Counted from the stretch's first letter, positions 23,989 to 36,735 are shown. The stretch is DNA of 64,000 nt from Strongyloides papillosus (GCA_005656395.1 SRSI01000019.1:310001-374000), one strand, 5' to 3'. Made by a program: numbers and translations. Notes: generated by a model not told the origin, from the letters alone.

Positions 23989-25661
23989 ATGATTAATTTT
24001 ATTCACGTTCTGTGTCTTTTACCTTTTTTACTAATCCACTACTCGTATGCTACTTCTTTGCCACATTTTTTGTTTGGGAGATCAACTAAGTATGGCTTAA
24101 ATGGATTCGGGGAAAGAGTTTACTCTATCAATCGTTATGGTTTGGAGAAGCATTTGGAGATGGAGGAGTTGGAGAAGATGGATAGTAATCCTTATCCTGA
24201 TGTTCAGACAGGATGGTTTACTAATAAAGTTGATCATTTTGATCCTAAGAATACTGATACCTTCCAACAAGTAAGTTTATTATCATATTTGCATTGCAAC
24301 TTTTTTTGCTTGCATTTTTTTTGTAGTATTATCAGTACAACTCCAAATATTATCAAAAGAGCAATGTATATGATGTAGTTTTTATGATGGTCGGTGGTGA
24401 AGATCCAGTCTCAGCAAAATGGGTACAAAAACCTGAATACCAATACATGCAAATGGCCCAAGAACACGGAGCATACATCTACCAACTTGAACACAGATTC
24501 TTCGGACAATCAATTCCATACGGAAATATGAACATGACAAGTGTTAAATATTTCACCACAGAACAGGCTCTCGAAGATTTAGCAACATTCATCAAAGCCG
24601 CCAGTGCCAATTTCACCAACCCAAGATGGGTCATTTTCGGTGGTAGTTATCCAGGGGCAATGACAGCCTGGTTTGCAGCCAAGTACCCATCTTTAAATGT
24701 TGGTGCTGTAGCTAGCAGCGCTCCAGTGGAATTGAAGCTTGACTTCTACGAGTACACCATGGTTATGCAAAACACAATCAAAAGAGAGGGACAAGACTGT
24801 TTTGATGCTGTTAATGCTTCATTTAATGCCCTTAAAACAGCTACCCTATCACCACAAGGAAGAGCTCATATCAACCAAATTTTCAACCTCCAACCAGCTT
24901 TTAATGAATCAACATTGACACAACTAGATTTGACTAACTTTTTAGCTAATGTATTCTCAACATTCCAGGGTATTGTACAATATACTTATGATGGAAGAGA
25001 TAACACAACAATGAATATTTATACCACGAAGACTATGTGTAATTACATGACAAAAACCAATGGACCACTTGGTTATGAGAATATCGCTGCTATATTGAGA
25101 TGGACAAATCAAGTATATGGTTTACCAGCAAATACCCCCCTCCCAAATAGTTATTGGGATTCATTGGTCGAACTTAGAGAGACAACATACACCTATGGAA
25201 ATAACGACAATTCAGATGCTATGGCAGCACGTGGATGGATGTGGTTGTGTTGTAACGAGATGGGATGGCTACAAACAACAGATCAAGGAAGAAATATCTT
25301 CCACCAATTAATCCCATTAAACTTTTACGTTAACATGTGTACAGATATCTTTGATTCCTCTGTTGATATAACATTTATCAGAGATAACAATAGGAAGGCT
25401 AAGAAATTCTTTGGTGGTGCTGATACTTATCAGGCTAAGAATGTTATCTTGCCAAATGGTAATTTGGATCCATGGCATGCATTGGGAACTTATGTAACCA
25501 ATAACACAACACACCAATATCCATATTTAATTGATGGTACAGCTCATTGTGGTGATATGTACCCAGATTATGATGGGCAACCAGCAAGTTTGGGACCAGT
25601 AAGAAAGTTTATAAAATCAACAGTTTCAGATTTTATCAAGGCTGGAAATCAACCATGGTAA
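23989..25661 (+). CDS. S28 serine peptidase (PRSS16 / Pro-X carboxypeptidase-like), secreted
   Basis: Two exons, 23989-24270 and 24327-25661, joined in phase 0 at exactly the same place as in the divergent paralogue, encode about 538 residues. A signal peptide spans about residues 1-20. The nucleophile is in FGGSYPGAMTAW, the acid in NGNLDPWH and the base in DGTAHCGDMYPDYDG. Many N-glycosylation sites suggest a secreted or lysosomal enzyme cutting after proline or acting as a dipeptidyl/tripeptidyl peptidase. It lacks the hydrophobic C-terminus of its neighbour. Codons here are notably less AT-rich (CC-ending prolines and ACC), unlike the array genes, suggesting high expression. Confidence 0.95.
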
Positions 25662-27342
25662 TAATTTGTCTATAATCCTCTTTTTTTTTCCAATATAATA
25701 CGTTAAGTAAAAAGTGTTAATTATCTATAATCAATTTTTTTTAATGATAAGAAATAATTATCCTTTCAGTTAGCATTAAATTACAAGATAAGCTTATATT
25801 GATAATCACTTAATATTTAACTGATATATAACATGTTTTATATGTCTTTTAAAATTAATATAATCATTAATTGATAAAGGGAGAAGTAATGTTTTGTGTA
25901 GATTAATGTTATTTAATGTTGAAAGAAGGTTTAGTGATGGCTTACTAGTAATTTCGTGCTTTGTTTTAGCAATAGATTGATTATTTTTTTGTAATAAAGT
26001 TGTTTTATTGAGAGTAATTAAAATGATAAGGTGTTATATTTGTTTATGTATAAAAAAAGTACTTTTAGGTATTTTAAAAGTAAAAATTGATAAAGGAGTA
26101 AAGATGAAATGCAACAATTAAGGAAACTACATTGTGATTTTTAATTCCCCGGTGGACAAGTTTTATCATGCAATGATAAGTTTATTTACTTAATTGTTAA
26201 TCAATTTAACTTATGACTGCTGGTGTTTTTTTTATATTTTAAATGCTTAAATATTCTAAACCTATGTTAACTCGTAACAAAAACAAACTTATAAAAACAA
26301 CTAAAAATATCTCTTTTTGCAAAATATTTAAGTTGTAATTAGTACACATTGTTATATTTAAATTGTCCATAATATCAAAATACCTATAAATAAATTATTA
26401 CTTTTGATAATAAAACAAAGTAGTTTAAAAATTCTAAACTACTTTTAGTTAGTATAAGTATATTTTCAACATTTTTAGAATTGTTTTCTATAACAATAAA
26501 TTTATAAATGAAAACAACGTAAAAGCATTATTATTCTTTAAAAATAAGTAAATTTCATATTATGTAATTATAAATTCTTAATTCTTAAGAATGCAAAAAA
26601 AATGAGTTAGTTTACACCTTTTTAAACAATTTGTTACCTTTTACTTATTAAACAATTTTTTTTAGTTATCGGTAATAATTAATTTTCTAATGTAATTTGT
26701 CATTTTTATTATATAACACCTATATTAATATTTAAAAAAATAGTATATAATGACGTTTATTATTCTATCTAGCTGTTATATATATTATTTTGTTTGTATC
26801 TTATACGTTTATGACTGGAATTTAAAATTAAAGTAAAATGTAAAAAATAATCTTATAAAATATTATATTGTCTTCCTAATTTTCTAGGTCAATCTATTTC
26901 TTTTTGATAAAATATTCTCACTGGAGTAACTTCAGTATATTAAAAATTTTTAAGGAAAATTTTATATTCTCTATTACATATGACAAATATGGGAGAATAA
27001 ACTTTTTGTTTAACATTTTAAATGACTAATACTCCATAAACATAATTTTTTAAAAACCATAATTTAGTCACACTGTTTTTTAAAAACTTTTAATTATGTT
27101 CCACTTAAAGATCTATCTTTTTTAAATGAATTTTTCCATGTTCTTTGAATTAAAGATATTTATTTTATTATGTCAGAAGAATAAATATTACATTTATACA
27201 TTATTAAACACACAAACATCTGAAAAATATATATTATATTTAAAAATATTATTTTATTTCCCTAATTCTTTACATACACACATTTTTGTTATCTTATAAT
27301 TTTTTTTGATTTTTTCATTGTAGGTAAATTTTTTCTTCCAAG
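25662..27342. other. intergenic, no gene seen
   Basis: About 1.7 kb of very AT-rich DNA. Just before the next gene, TTTTTTCATTGTAG at about 27311-27324 resembles a spliced-leader or 5' UTR acceptor. Confidence 0.5.
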
Positions 27343-27724
27343 ATGATTTCTAGTGAGAATGAAATCTTTTTCCAAAATAAAGAAGTAAAAAATCAAGATG
27401 AGAATGAGGATGATGTTATGTTGAAGGGAAGGTCTATGATATTATATTGTGAGAAATGTAAAGTAAGTTATGCTTCACTTTTTATGTTATTGTTATGTAA
27501 ACTTTTTTTATGTATAGAAATTGGTTAATAGTGTTGTGACATGGCAAAATAATGATGCGAAGGATGAGAATTTTAATGTTAACTCAAATATTCCATATAT
27601 TTATCAGGCGATACCGTGTATTTATTATTTACAGTTAAAGAAGGACAATGAATTTGCTAGAGCTATTCATAGATGCCCACAATGTGATGATGTTCTTGAG
27701 AGTTTTTTAAATATGAATAAATGA
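27343..27724 (+). CDS. small orphan protein with two CxxC motifs
   Basis: Two exons, 27343-27462 and 27518-27724, joined in phase 0, encode about 108 residues. CEKC closes exon 1 and CPQC lies near the C-terminus, with a lone Cys between; this spacing could bind one zinc ion or form disulphides. No signal peptide. The N-terminus is acidic. The product may be a small zinc-ribbon-like protein of nucleus or cytosol, but I cannot name a family. The intact frame across the intron and a TTTCATTGTAG acceptor-like signal just upstream support a real gene. Confidence 0.6.
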
Positions 27725-28178
27725 TAAAAATTATTAATGACGGATTGAATCTTATTTATTAATATTTTCTGGAATTTTTATATAAAACTTTTATGTGTAA
27801 TAAAATAGAGAAAGATTAGAAGATAGATAAACAATTTTTTATATAAATTTTTATTGTGTTTTGATGTTTAATATTTCTTAAAAAAATAAAATCTTCAATA
27901 AAATGATAACTCATTATCAGTCTACAGGAAATTATATCATAGTACTAAAAAAATAAGATAATAAGATGATGGGTACTTTTATCACCATATTTAAAGTTCA
28001 GAATATACTCTATTGTTGTGAAACAATACAAACTACTTATCTTCTTTTATTTTTTTAATATTAAATTTTTATATCTTATCAAAATTTAAAATATTAACAA
28101 AAGTAGACTTTATTCGCACAACTCAAAAAAGATATAAAAGTACTAAAAATCAAGAAAATATTATATAATTTAATAAAT
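27725..28178. other. intergenic, UGT promoter
   Basis: 454 AT-rich bases. An AGATATAAAAG box at about 28129 lies about 50 bases before the UGT start codon and is the likely TATA element. Confidence 0.55.
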
Positions 28179-29791
28179 ATGAAAATTTTGAATTTCTCTA
28201 CATTAATTTTTCTTTCACTAATACAATATTTGGCCTGTTTTAAGATATTAGTATATGGTCCTGGAGTGGGGCATAGTCATGTAAATTTTAATATGAGAAT
28301 TGCTAGTATACTTATGGAAGCTGGTCACAATGTTACTTATTTGAAAATTAATATGGGAAGAAATACTAATTTGAAGACAAAGGCCAATGTTTTTGAAGTT
28401 AATTTAGCTAATGGTTTGGAGAATAAATTTCATCTTACCCTCGCTATGAGAAATATGTGGACTATGAAGGGTAATTTTAAAGAAATGATTCAAGATTTCT
28501 CCGAGCTAGTAAATAATTTATTGAATATTTGTCAAAGTATGTTATAATTTTGTTTATGAATTTTTAACCTATATTTTTAGGTGTCTTTGATAATGATGAA
28601 CTAACAGAGGTGATAAGAAATGAAAATTATGATATCATGATTTCTGAATTTTGGACAGTATGTCCAGGCTTTTTAGCCAAGCATTGGAATATTAAAAAAA
28701 ATATCTACACGTCTGCAATGACAAATAATGAGTTATTATACGATTATTATGGATTATATTTCCCTTCTAGTTATGTACCAACAATGTTTCATCATGCTAA
28801 TGATGTTATGACATTCCGTCAGCGTATTGCCAATTTTTTTGATTATCATATCTCAAGAACATTCTTTAAATATATTACATTACCAAAATTCCAAAATATT
28901 TATAGTAGCAAAAATAATGGAACTTATGTTAGCATGGAAGAACTTACCAGAAATGTAGGAGCATTTTGGTTGAATACTTTACCTTTTATTGATTTTCCAA
29001 GTCCGATAACCTCTAAAATCCATTATATTGGTGGTGCTGGCATTCCAGAAACCAAACCTTTAGATAGCAAATGGAATGATGTATTAAATAAGAGAAAATA
29101 TAATGTTCTACTATCATTTGGATCAATAGCAAAATCATATCAAATGTTAGATGAGTACAAAGTTGGAATATTAAATACTATCAGTGATTTATCAAATATA
29201 ACATTTATTTGGAAATATGAGAAAGACATATCAACTTTGCCTATAAAAGTACCATCAAATGTTATTTTAGCTGATTGGATACCACAGAATGATCTTTTAA
29301 ATGATGAAAGATTAAAATTATTTATTACTCATGGTGGGATGAATTCAATTGTTGAGGCTGGAGCCAGGTCAACACCAATAATATGTGTACCACTTTTTGG
29401 AGATCAAAAAAGAAATGCTGGTATGGTGCAAAGGTTGGGATTCTCTGAGTATTATAATAAAGAAAATTTAAAAGATTCTGAGATGTTGAAAGAAACCATT
29501 CTTAAAGTTCTTAATAACAAAAAATATAAAGAAAAAGCAGAAAGACTTGGAAAGTTAATGAGAGAAGTCCCATTTAAGGCCACTGAGATCATAGTTAAAA
29601 CAACGGAATTTATTTGTAATAATGATAACATTCCTGAAATGAATTTGCATGGGTCAAACATGGGAGTAATTGAATTCTTTAACCTTGACATCATCTTCAT
29701 ACTTATAGTATTATTCACAACGATATCAGTATTTATTTACCACCTCCTAAAAAAGATATTCACTTTCAAAATTAAGTATAAATCAGACTAA
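28179..29791 (+). CDS. UDP-glycosyltransferase (UGT, GT1 family)
   Basis: Two exons, 28179-28536 and 28581-29791, joined in phase 1, encode about 522 residues, the normal length. A signal peptide (about residues 1-20) is followed by the N-terminal acceptor domain, with the catalytic-type His in GVGHSHVN. The C-terminal donor domain carries the UGT signature (DWIPQNDLL, then FITHGGMNS, PIICVPLFGDQ) with the expected HGG and D-Q residues. One C-terminal membrane helix follows and a short lysine-rich cytosolic tail ends KYKSD, which fits a KxKxx ER-retrieval signal. It should conjugate sugars from UDP-sugar to lipophilic substrates in the ER lumen, as in detoxification of drugs or diet compounds. 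Confidence 0.95.
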
Positions 29792-29968
29792 ATAATGCAT
29801 AAATATGTGTTTATAAAAATTAATAATAAATAAAATAGCTTTATCTACAAGATATCAAACTGAATAATGAAACAAAGATGTCATTTTAATATTTATTTTT
29901 AAAAAAAAAAAGTAAACATTTTTTTTGGAGGCATCAATCTTCTTAATGCATCTTAAAAATTCATATAT

Positions 29969-31105
29969 TTAAATTTCTAATGTTTTGAAATTGTTTACAA
30001 TATCATTCTCTGCATTATCATCATTCTCATCATTAAAATATGCTTGTTCTGTTAATAATAAAAAACTAAATTTCGATTGTAATGATAAAAGAATTGATTT
30101 CATGTGTAGGAGTTGTGAACGGTAATCGGTGAAATAAGTTAGGTCAAAGCATGGTGATGGTATGCCTTCGATGAGGCATAGTTTTAGGAGGATCCTTGTA
30201 ACATTCTGGAATGACTCTTTAAATAGTAATATATGATCATCTTTCGCGATTAACATTGAGAATTTGAGGATAAATGAAATAATTTTATAGAGATTGCGTT
30301 TAATTTGGTTTGTGTAATCTGGAGAATCGAATATTTGATGTATTGAGTCACCTAAAATTGTTGACAACATTATATGAATACTTTCTTTCATTCTCTCAAC
30401 TGCTTCAGTTTTTATTTTGTTATCAAAACAGGCGTTGTCATAACTTGTTAATAAATTGAAGTATGCTTCCAGAGTATCGAGCATATTCACTGATACATAG
30501 AATGTGCTCGAAATATCTTCTTCACTCTTTAGACATTCATTTGGATAAATTAAAAAATGGAAGAAAAATGTTGACTTTTCGTGAAAAAGATTAATGATAT
30601 TGATGAAATATGTTGATGAATTAAAGATTAAATTAATATTGTTTTTATTTATACTTTTTGAGCAAATCCTGAAAGCATAGATTCTTACTTTTGAGTCATT
30701 AATATAATGATTCTCTTCAATATTATGTTTTGAGTTAGATTCATAGGTTGTGGTAACGAAGTGAGAGAACAAACATTCCAGAATATTTTTATCATCAATA
30801 ACTAAAGAACGTTCTTTTGAGATGTTTTCGTATAATGTGTAATAGAATTCAAGAATAGTAACTTTTAAACGTTTGTCCATCTGGCATTCCAATATTTGAC
30901 AGATATACGAACCAAGTACTTGAAAATGTTCAAAAGTAATGTCTAATCTACTTTCAAATTTGTTTATTAATTTCGTTGCCACATTGAAATGATCAATAAT
31001 CTGGTTCAATTTATATATCTCACAAAATTTAGGATCATTGATAAAATCATTGTAATATTGAGTAGATAGAACATAAAGAAGATCGTGAATTGAATGTTCC
31101 TCCAT
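29969..31105 (-). CDS. orphan all-helical protein, ARM/HEAT-like in character
   Basis: A single exon of 378 residues. The first ATG in frame is at 31105 (MEEHSIHDLLYVL). No signal peptide or membrane segment. The sequence is built of amphipathic Leu/Ile/Phe-rich helices throughout, as in alpha-solenoid proteins, and ends in an acidic tail (NDENDDNAEND). I recognise no catalytic motif and cannot name the family. It could be a fast-evolving scaffold subunit of a conserved complex. The intact long frame in this AT-rich DNA makes a real gene likely. Confidence 0.7.
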   Translation of the reverse strand: MEEHSIHDLLYVLSTQYYNDFINDPKFCEIYKLNQIIDHFNVATKLINKFESRLDITFEHFQVLGSYICQILECQMDKRLKVTILEFYYTLYENISKERSLVIDDKNILECLFSHFVTTTYESNSKHNIEENHYINDSKVRIYAFRICSKSINKNNINLIFNSSTYFINIINLFHEKSTFFFHFLIYPNECLKSEEDISSTFYVSVNMLDTLEAYFNLLTSYDNACFDNKIKTEAVERMKESIHIMLSTILGDSIHQIFDSPDYTNQIKRNLYKIISFILKFSMLIAKDDHILLFKESFQNVTRILLKLCLIEGIPSPCFDLTYFTDYRSQLLHMKSILLSLQSKFSFLLLTEQAYFNDENDDNAENDIVNNFKTLEI

Positions 31106-32855
31106 TAAAGTGAATATCACTATGAAATATTTTTTTGTTAAAATAAAAAAATTATGAAAATAAAAATATGATATAAAATTCTATTTGTACTTTATTTTAT
31201 GCGATAATTCACAAATATATGTACATACAAAAGTTATATTTATAATGGCAGCATTTTTATCATACATGCTATAAAAAAATAATGTTTATTCTAAATACAA
31301 AAGTACAACGTTTTAAGAATTTGTATAAGATTAAAACGTTTTTTAAAACATATTTTTAAAGATAAACATTAAAATTAATGAAAAAATAAATTTATTATAA
31401 AAAAATAATATAATAACAGCCTCAATAATAAAGCTTATTTCGACTAATACATATAATACAATAATTCATAGCATTTATAATCTTTAATGTAGACGTATTT
31501 TTCAACGAATATATTTCATAATGATTTGTTCATTTCTATAATTATTTCTATGCTAATTTTTAGTATTTTTTTAATAACAAATTAATAATAAATATTTTTT
31601 GTATATAAATCATATGATTGACAACATAAAGCTATTAATAAACAAATAAAAAATAAAAATTTTACAAAGAATATCTATAATAATTTGTAGCTGTTAACAC
31701 GAATAAAATTATATCCATTTATATGCGTTTTAGATTGATAATAAAATATAATGTGTATTTAATGAAAAGAATTTCTTTATTTTATTTGAATTGTTAAGTA
31801 AAAATAAAGAAAAAATGTACAAATATTTTGGAATTATATAATAATTTTATTATCTAAAATTTGATAAATATCAAACAAGGAAGTTTATGTTTTGCTACTA
31901 CATTTAAACATCATAAAAATTGATGGATTGTTTTTGTTAAAGTATTTTTTATATAAACAATTAGAAATTGAGATTTTGGTATTACTTCATAAATGATTAT
32001 TTACCTTTTTTAATTTTAAAATAGCCTTCAAAATTTTTAGAAAATATAATTTGCTTTATTACATTTGATAAAAAAATAACAAAATATATGTTAACAGTAG
32101 TGAAACCATATCCTTATGTTATATGAAACTAGAAAATATAAAATGATAAACGATATATCATTGATAATCGAAACAAGTTTCAAAAATGATGAAGATTATA
32201 GCTTTTCATTCCAATGAAAACATGATCCAGCTGTAACTAATAAGGTAAATTTAAGAACAACTACATTTTTCTCTAAATAATATGAAAGTTTATCAAACAA
32301 CTGAAAACAAGGGTCCTAATTTTAAGATAAGTTTCTATGATTAGATATGTATAAGGAAAAGAAAAGTTATCCATTACGGAGAATGATGATTTTTATAATT
32401 TTATCTTATGATTTTTTGCAAGAAATTTCTCTAATGATCTTATCTATAAAGATTCAAAGTACCGAAAAAATTATCTCTTTACGTAAAACACTAATTGAAT
32501 TGACGTTATTAATTGGAAAAGTCAATAATATTGAGAAATTAATCTTTTTGATAAAAAAACTGAAAATTAAAAATTTATGTAGACATTTCTTGATATTTCA
32601 AATGATTATTTAACAATAGAAATATAAGAATTTGAAAATTTTACTGATATAGATTTAATGAAGGATTGAATTATTTAAAATTAGAGTACATCTATTAATT
32701 TATAAAATTATTTAATCAGTAAAAATAAGATATACAATCTATTTTTGCTTCCAGATTACAATAATTGATTATTTTCTCAACATTATGATACTATCATAAT
32801 ATTTTGTCTTGTACTTTTATAAAAAAGTATTGGCTTTTGTAAAATTGTTATGCCA
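31106..32855. other. intergenic before the SSP array, with a copy of an array-associated block
   Basis: 1.75 kb. The first 1.1 kb is plain AT-rich DNA. From about 32250 to 32615 it contains a block that recurs downstream of other array genes (36160-36500, 40915-41060, 58830-58965). In this copy one frame, 32347-32613, happens to be open for 88 codons, but other copies have stops, so I do not call a gene. The SSP-1 3' flank with its hairpin (32783-32799) follows. Confidence 0.55.
32783..32799 (-). other. conserved 3' hairpin downstream of four-exon SSP genes
   Basis: TTATGA/TCATAA arms around a 5-base loop occur 57 bases after the SSP-1 stop. The same hairpin, with loop changes but nearly unchanged arms, lies after SSP-2 (36663-36678, one arm base altered), SSP-3 (39243-39259), SSP-4 (41223-41239), SSP-5 (44277-44293), SSP-11 (59128-59144) and SSP-12 (63357-63373). 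It may be a 3' UTR or termination element. Confidence 0.6.
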
Positions 32856-33482
32856 TCAATTAACCTGCATCATTCTTCGACGACTATTATGTCTAAGTAA
32901 AGGCTTTATCGGTCTCATGAAACGATTAGTTTCTAAAAATTAAAAAAAAATTAAATTACAAAAAATTTGTTTCATACTTCGTCTATTTGCTTTACAAACA
33001 TCTTTCCAAGTCAATGGTTTTTTAGTCGTTGCTAAAAAAAATTAGATATTATTTTTGAATTGAAATATGTTACAAAATGATGGAAAATCAGAAGGAACAA
33101 GTACACTATAAATATGAGGTATTATCTCTATTGATCTTCTGACTCCAGGACCAACGTTTGGTAATTTCCTAAGAAAGTTTTGCTGAAAATTCGGATTAAC
33201 GCCAATAATAAGTTGGCTTACAATGGTTTGATCACCAAGCTTTTTTAATGGTTGATTTTCTTTTCTAATTTTTTTCCAATCAGTATCATATGGACCAAGA
33301 CCAATGCCATAATTTAATTTATCATAAGGATCTATAGTTTGAAGAAGTTTTCGGTAGGCATCCTCACATGGAGTCAAATAAACAGCACATGGTATTCTAA
33401 TATCTCTGGTACAATTAGTTTTATAACCAAATAAAATATTAATAAGAATAGCATTAAAAATAACTACACTTAAAGAATTCAT
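32856..33482 (-). CDS. SSP-1, secreted C-x7-C family protein, four exons
   Basis: First member of the array. Exons 33222-33482, 33074-33182, 32978-33031 and 32856-32932 join with phases 0, 1, 1 to give 166 residues. The ATG is at 33482; reading further upstream needs a non-ATG start. The signal peptide ends near ILFGYK. The family motif follows (NC-x7-C, then YLTP-x-EDAY). Exon 2 has FLRKLPN...SIEIIPH, exon 3 has KKPLTWKDVCKANRR, and exon 4 is a very basic tail (RRRMMQVN). It has extra Cys at TPCEDAY and in exon 3. Function unknown; the protein is expected to be secreted. Neighbouring relics and repeats show it belongs to a tandemly expanded locus. Confidence 0.8.
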
Positions 33483-34709
33483 GATTTTTAACACATATAA
33501 AATTTAGTTACAAAAAAAAATTATACATTTCCCAACAATATTTTTTTCAGAAAAATAAAAACTATATATATTATGAAATCAAATATTTAAATCTATATAG
33601 TTGTTATATTAATCTAAAAGTATCTTTTGAACATTTTCAATTTTGAATAACAAAAAAATTAAAATAAACTTTGTTTAACCATTTACCAATTGTACATCTC
33701 TTTTAAATATCACGTTACAAACAGCTAACTGCTGCGATCGTCGCTGCTTGCTCACAGGAATTGCTCTTTTACTTTAGTAAACTCTGTTTAAGAAAGAGAC
33801 AGAAAAATGATGATATTGTGACTGGAAAGGACTATAAATAACCTGGAATGTCGTGGACAATGTCATTATATTATTTTTAACACGTACTAATCAATTTATT
33901 ATAGAATCACCAAATAAAGATCAGGAGTTTTACTGGTTTGAATTTAGAAGATATTAAAGAAGATTCTAAGGTAATTAACTAATTATTGTTCTTATTTATT
34001 TTATTGTTATTAAAGATCGATAAGACCAATAAAAATATTTTACTCTTTATAAACAGTTACCTCGCTACAATTTCCTTTCTTGGACATAGAAATTGTTGTT
34101 GTTTTTTTTCTAAAAATGAAAAATTCTAAAAAAATATTGAAAATATATATATATTTTTATGATTCATAATAATGTGGTTGTAAATTCCAAGTAATTTTTA
34201 AATCAATCACATCTTTTGATGGTAAAAATTAGTATTATAATAGTACAGGGTGTATCTAAAAATACTAGTGACTGAAAAATCATAGCTTTAGTTGCAATTT
34301 GTTGATTGTAGCGATATTATACTGTTTGATATCCCAACTCACGTACTACAAAATATTTCAAGATCGTTTTTAAAGCTTTTAGCTTAAAAAAAGGAATGGT
34401 TTATAAGAATGCCATTTTCTATATGCATAGATATTAAGAAAATTAAAAATTTATCCATATAAAAACCACCATGATTTTTTATTATTTTTAAATAATATTA
34501 TAACTATTTGATCGCTCAATGCTTTTTTTTATAAAAGGCAATGATATATTATTATAAGACAATTAATATAAATAAAGTTAAAAACATTAAAAATTATGTG
34601 TTTTGCTAATGGTAAAAAATAAAGTATAAATTTTATAAAATATTTTATTGAACAATATGTAGAGTAAAATTTTTATTTGGTCTTTACCACCTATTAAGAA
34701 TATTAAATA
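33483..34709. other. SSP-1 promoter and spacer with transposon debris
   Basis: The SSP-1 promoter motif lies at 33663-33680. About 33720-33780 and 34060-34140 resemble 40745-40950 in broken form. At 34246 an isolated CAGGGTGTATC end preceded by TA looks like the tip of a DNA transposon of which no second end was found. Confidence 0.5.
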
Positions 34710-35623
34710 TTAGGTTGGTGCATAAATAATGGCCGCGAAGAGAAAAAATGAATTAAGACATTATTTCTTCAAGTTTATGTTAAGTAAATTAATCAAAAAT
34801 TTATTCGTTAGAATCTACACATTTTTCTCAACATTCTAACGGCTTTTGAATCCCCGTTTTATAAGATTCAGGACTTTTGGATTTAATAAAAGTCACTGAG
34901 ATTGCTTTCTGACGACTCCTGATTCTTAAACAATTTATCCTTAAAAAATACATTAAAATGCTCAAACAAATTTAAAATTGTAAGAAAGAAATCAAGGGAG
35001 TATGGAGGGTAAGATAGAGCCCTATATTTTAATTCACCAATTTTTTTTAATACTAGTTTTGAAAAATGGCATCTTATCTTATCATTCTATAATATTGGGT
35101 TATTTCTATTTTTAAAGTCGGATGATTTTTTTTAGTTTTGCATTCACTTTCTTAAGCTCCTGTCAATATATTTTAACTCTCTTAGTCACTGCTTTAGATT
35201 TAGCTCGACAATCTTCCATTAATTCTGAGTATCGGCAGTAAATAACCCTCTTTTACTCACTTCATTATTGCGGTCAAAATTAACCCCTTGGAATTTCTCA
35301 AACCACCGACGCAAATAGCGTTTAGAAGTTGACACTCCCCCCTATGCATTCACTTTATTTCGATATGCTTCAACTTCATTACATCTAAGTTTGAACTCAT
35401 GTAAGAAAATTACCTGTAATTCCCTTTTTGACAACATCTTTAAGATTGGACATAACTTTTTTAAAATTAATTTTAAAATCGAGGTAATATGCAAAATATT
35501 ATCAGGGCAAGTCCCCCTACATTTCTATATGAAGCCTGTTTTAATATGAATTTATTTATTTTAATTTTTTACAATAGAAAGTTGTAGTAAGAATTTGCGG
35601 CCATTATTTATGCACCAACCTAA
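34710..35623 (-). mobile_element. mariner-family element A, degenerate, with intact TIRs and TA duplication
   Basis: The ends TTAGGTTGGTGCATAAATAA and its inverted copy at 35597-35623 are about 27 bases long and flanked by TA. The 914-base length is shorter than a full mariner (about 1.3 kb), so it has internal deletions. On the minus strand, broken frames still show transposase-like text: RRWFEKF with NEVEAYRN before it (DNA-binding domain) and KCVDSNE near the end (C-terminus). Stops and frameshifts make it inactive. Its TIR sequence differs from that of the element at 60260, so two mariner lineages have invaded this locus. Confidence 0.85.
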
Positions 35624-36735
35624 TATAATTAACAACAACATACTTACAATTAATAATAATTAACTTAATTTTTCTCAATATATATTTTTAATAATATTTC
35701 TTATCCTCTATGAAAAAACCCCTAAAATATAATTTTTTTTAGTAATTTTGGGTTAAGGCAATCAATTATGATATGGTAATACAGATAAATGATGGAAATC
35801 ATCAAAAATTTCTTATTTATAGTCATTTTTTTAATCTCTTTTTGGTGATATGTTTACTGTAGCAAATATTATTAATTATCATACTTTATAAGGTAAAATG
35901 TTTATTCCCATTTATTATTAAAGTTTTATTTTATTTTTAAAAATTTATATTTAATTTTCTAAATCTTAGTAAAAATGTATAAAAAAAGGCAATCACGTAA
36001 ATCACTATCACTTTCTTAAAATTAAGATCCATAAACAATCTTGAAATATGTTTGTAGAAAACGAGTAAAGCTAACTAATGGATATAATGTTATAAAAGTT
36101 CGTAGAGTACAAAAAATTACTAACGTATTACTTAATTATGAATACTTCATAGTCCTCTGAATATATAAACAATAAAAATTTATCAAATAAATGAAAGCAA
36201 GGGTTATACTTTTAAAATATGTTTCTAATATTATATATATAAGGAAAAGAGAATTTACCCATTTTGAGGGATGATGATTTTTATGCTTTCATTGTATCAC
36301 TTTTTCCAAGAAATATTTAAATGATCTTATCAATAAAACTTCAAAGTGCCGCAAAAGCTATCTCTCTACGTAAAACACTAATTGGATTGATATTATTAAA
36401 TGAAAATGTCAATAACATTGAGAAATTAATCTTTTTGGTAAAAAATTGACAGTTGAAAATTTTCGTAGACATTTCTTGATATTTCAAATGATTATTTAAT
36501 GTGTAAACAAAATTATTTGAAAATTTTTTTTACATAGATTTAATATAGATTGAATTATTTAAAAATACAATCTTTTTATTTATAAAAATTATATTATAAG
36601 TGAAAATAAGATTTCTAATCTATTTTTGTTTCTGATAACAAAAACAAATTTTTTTCCTGATATTATGATTTAGTCATAGTATTATATGCTTATACTTTTA
36701 CAAAAAAGTATAAGGTTTTGTAAAATTTTTTAATA
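35624..36735. other. spacer downstream of SSP-2 with array-associated block
   Basis: Between the mariner and SSP-2. Contains the conserved block at about 36160-36500 (as at 32250-32615) and the 3' hairpin at 36663. No gene seen. Confidence 0.5.

Noticed and set aside
32347..32613. 88-codon plus-strand frame upstream of SSP-1
   Set aside because: It lies in a block repeated after other array genes, where the same frame has stops, so it is probably chance openness.
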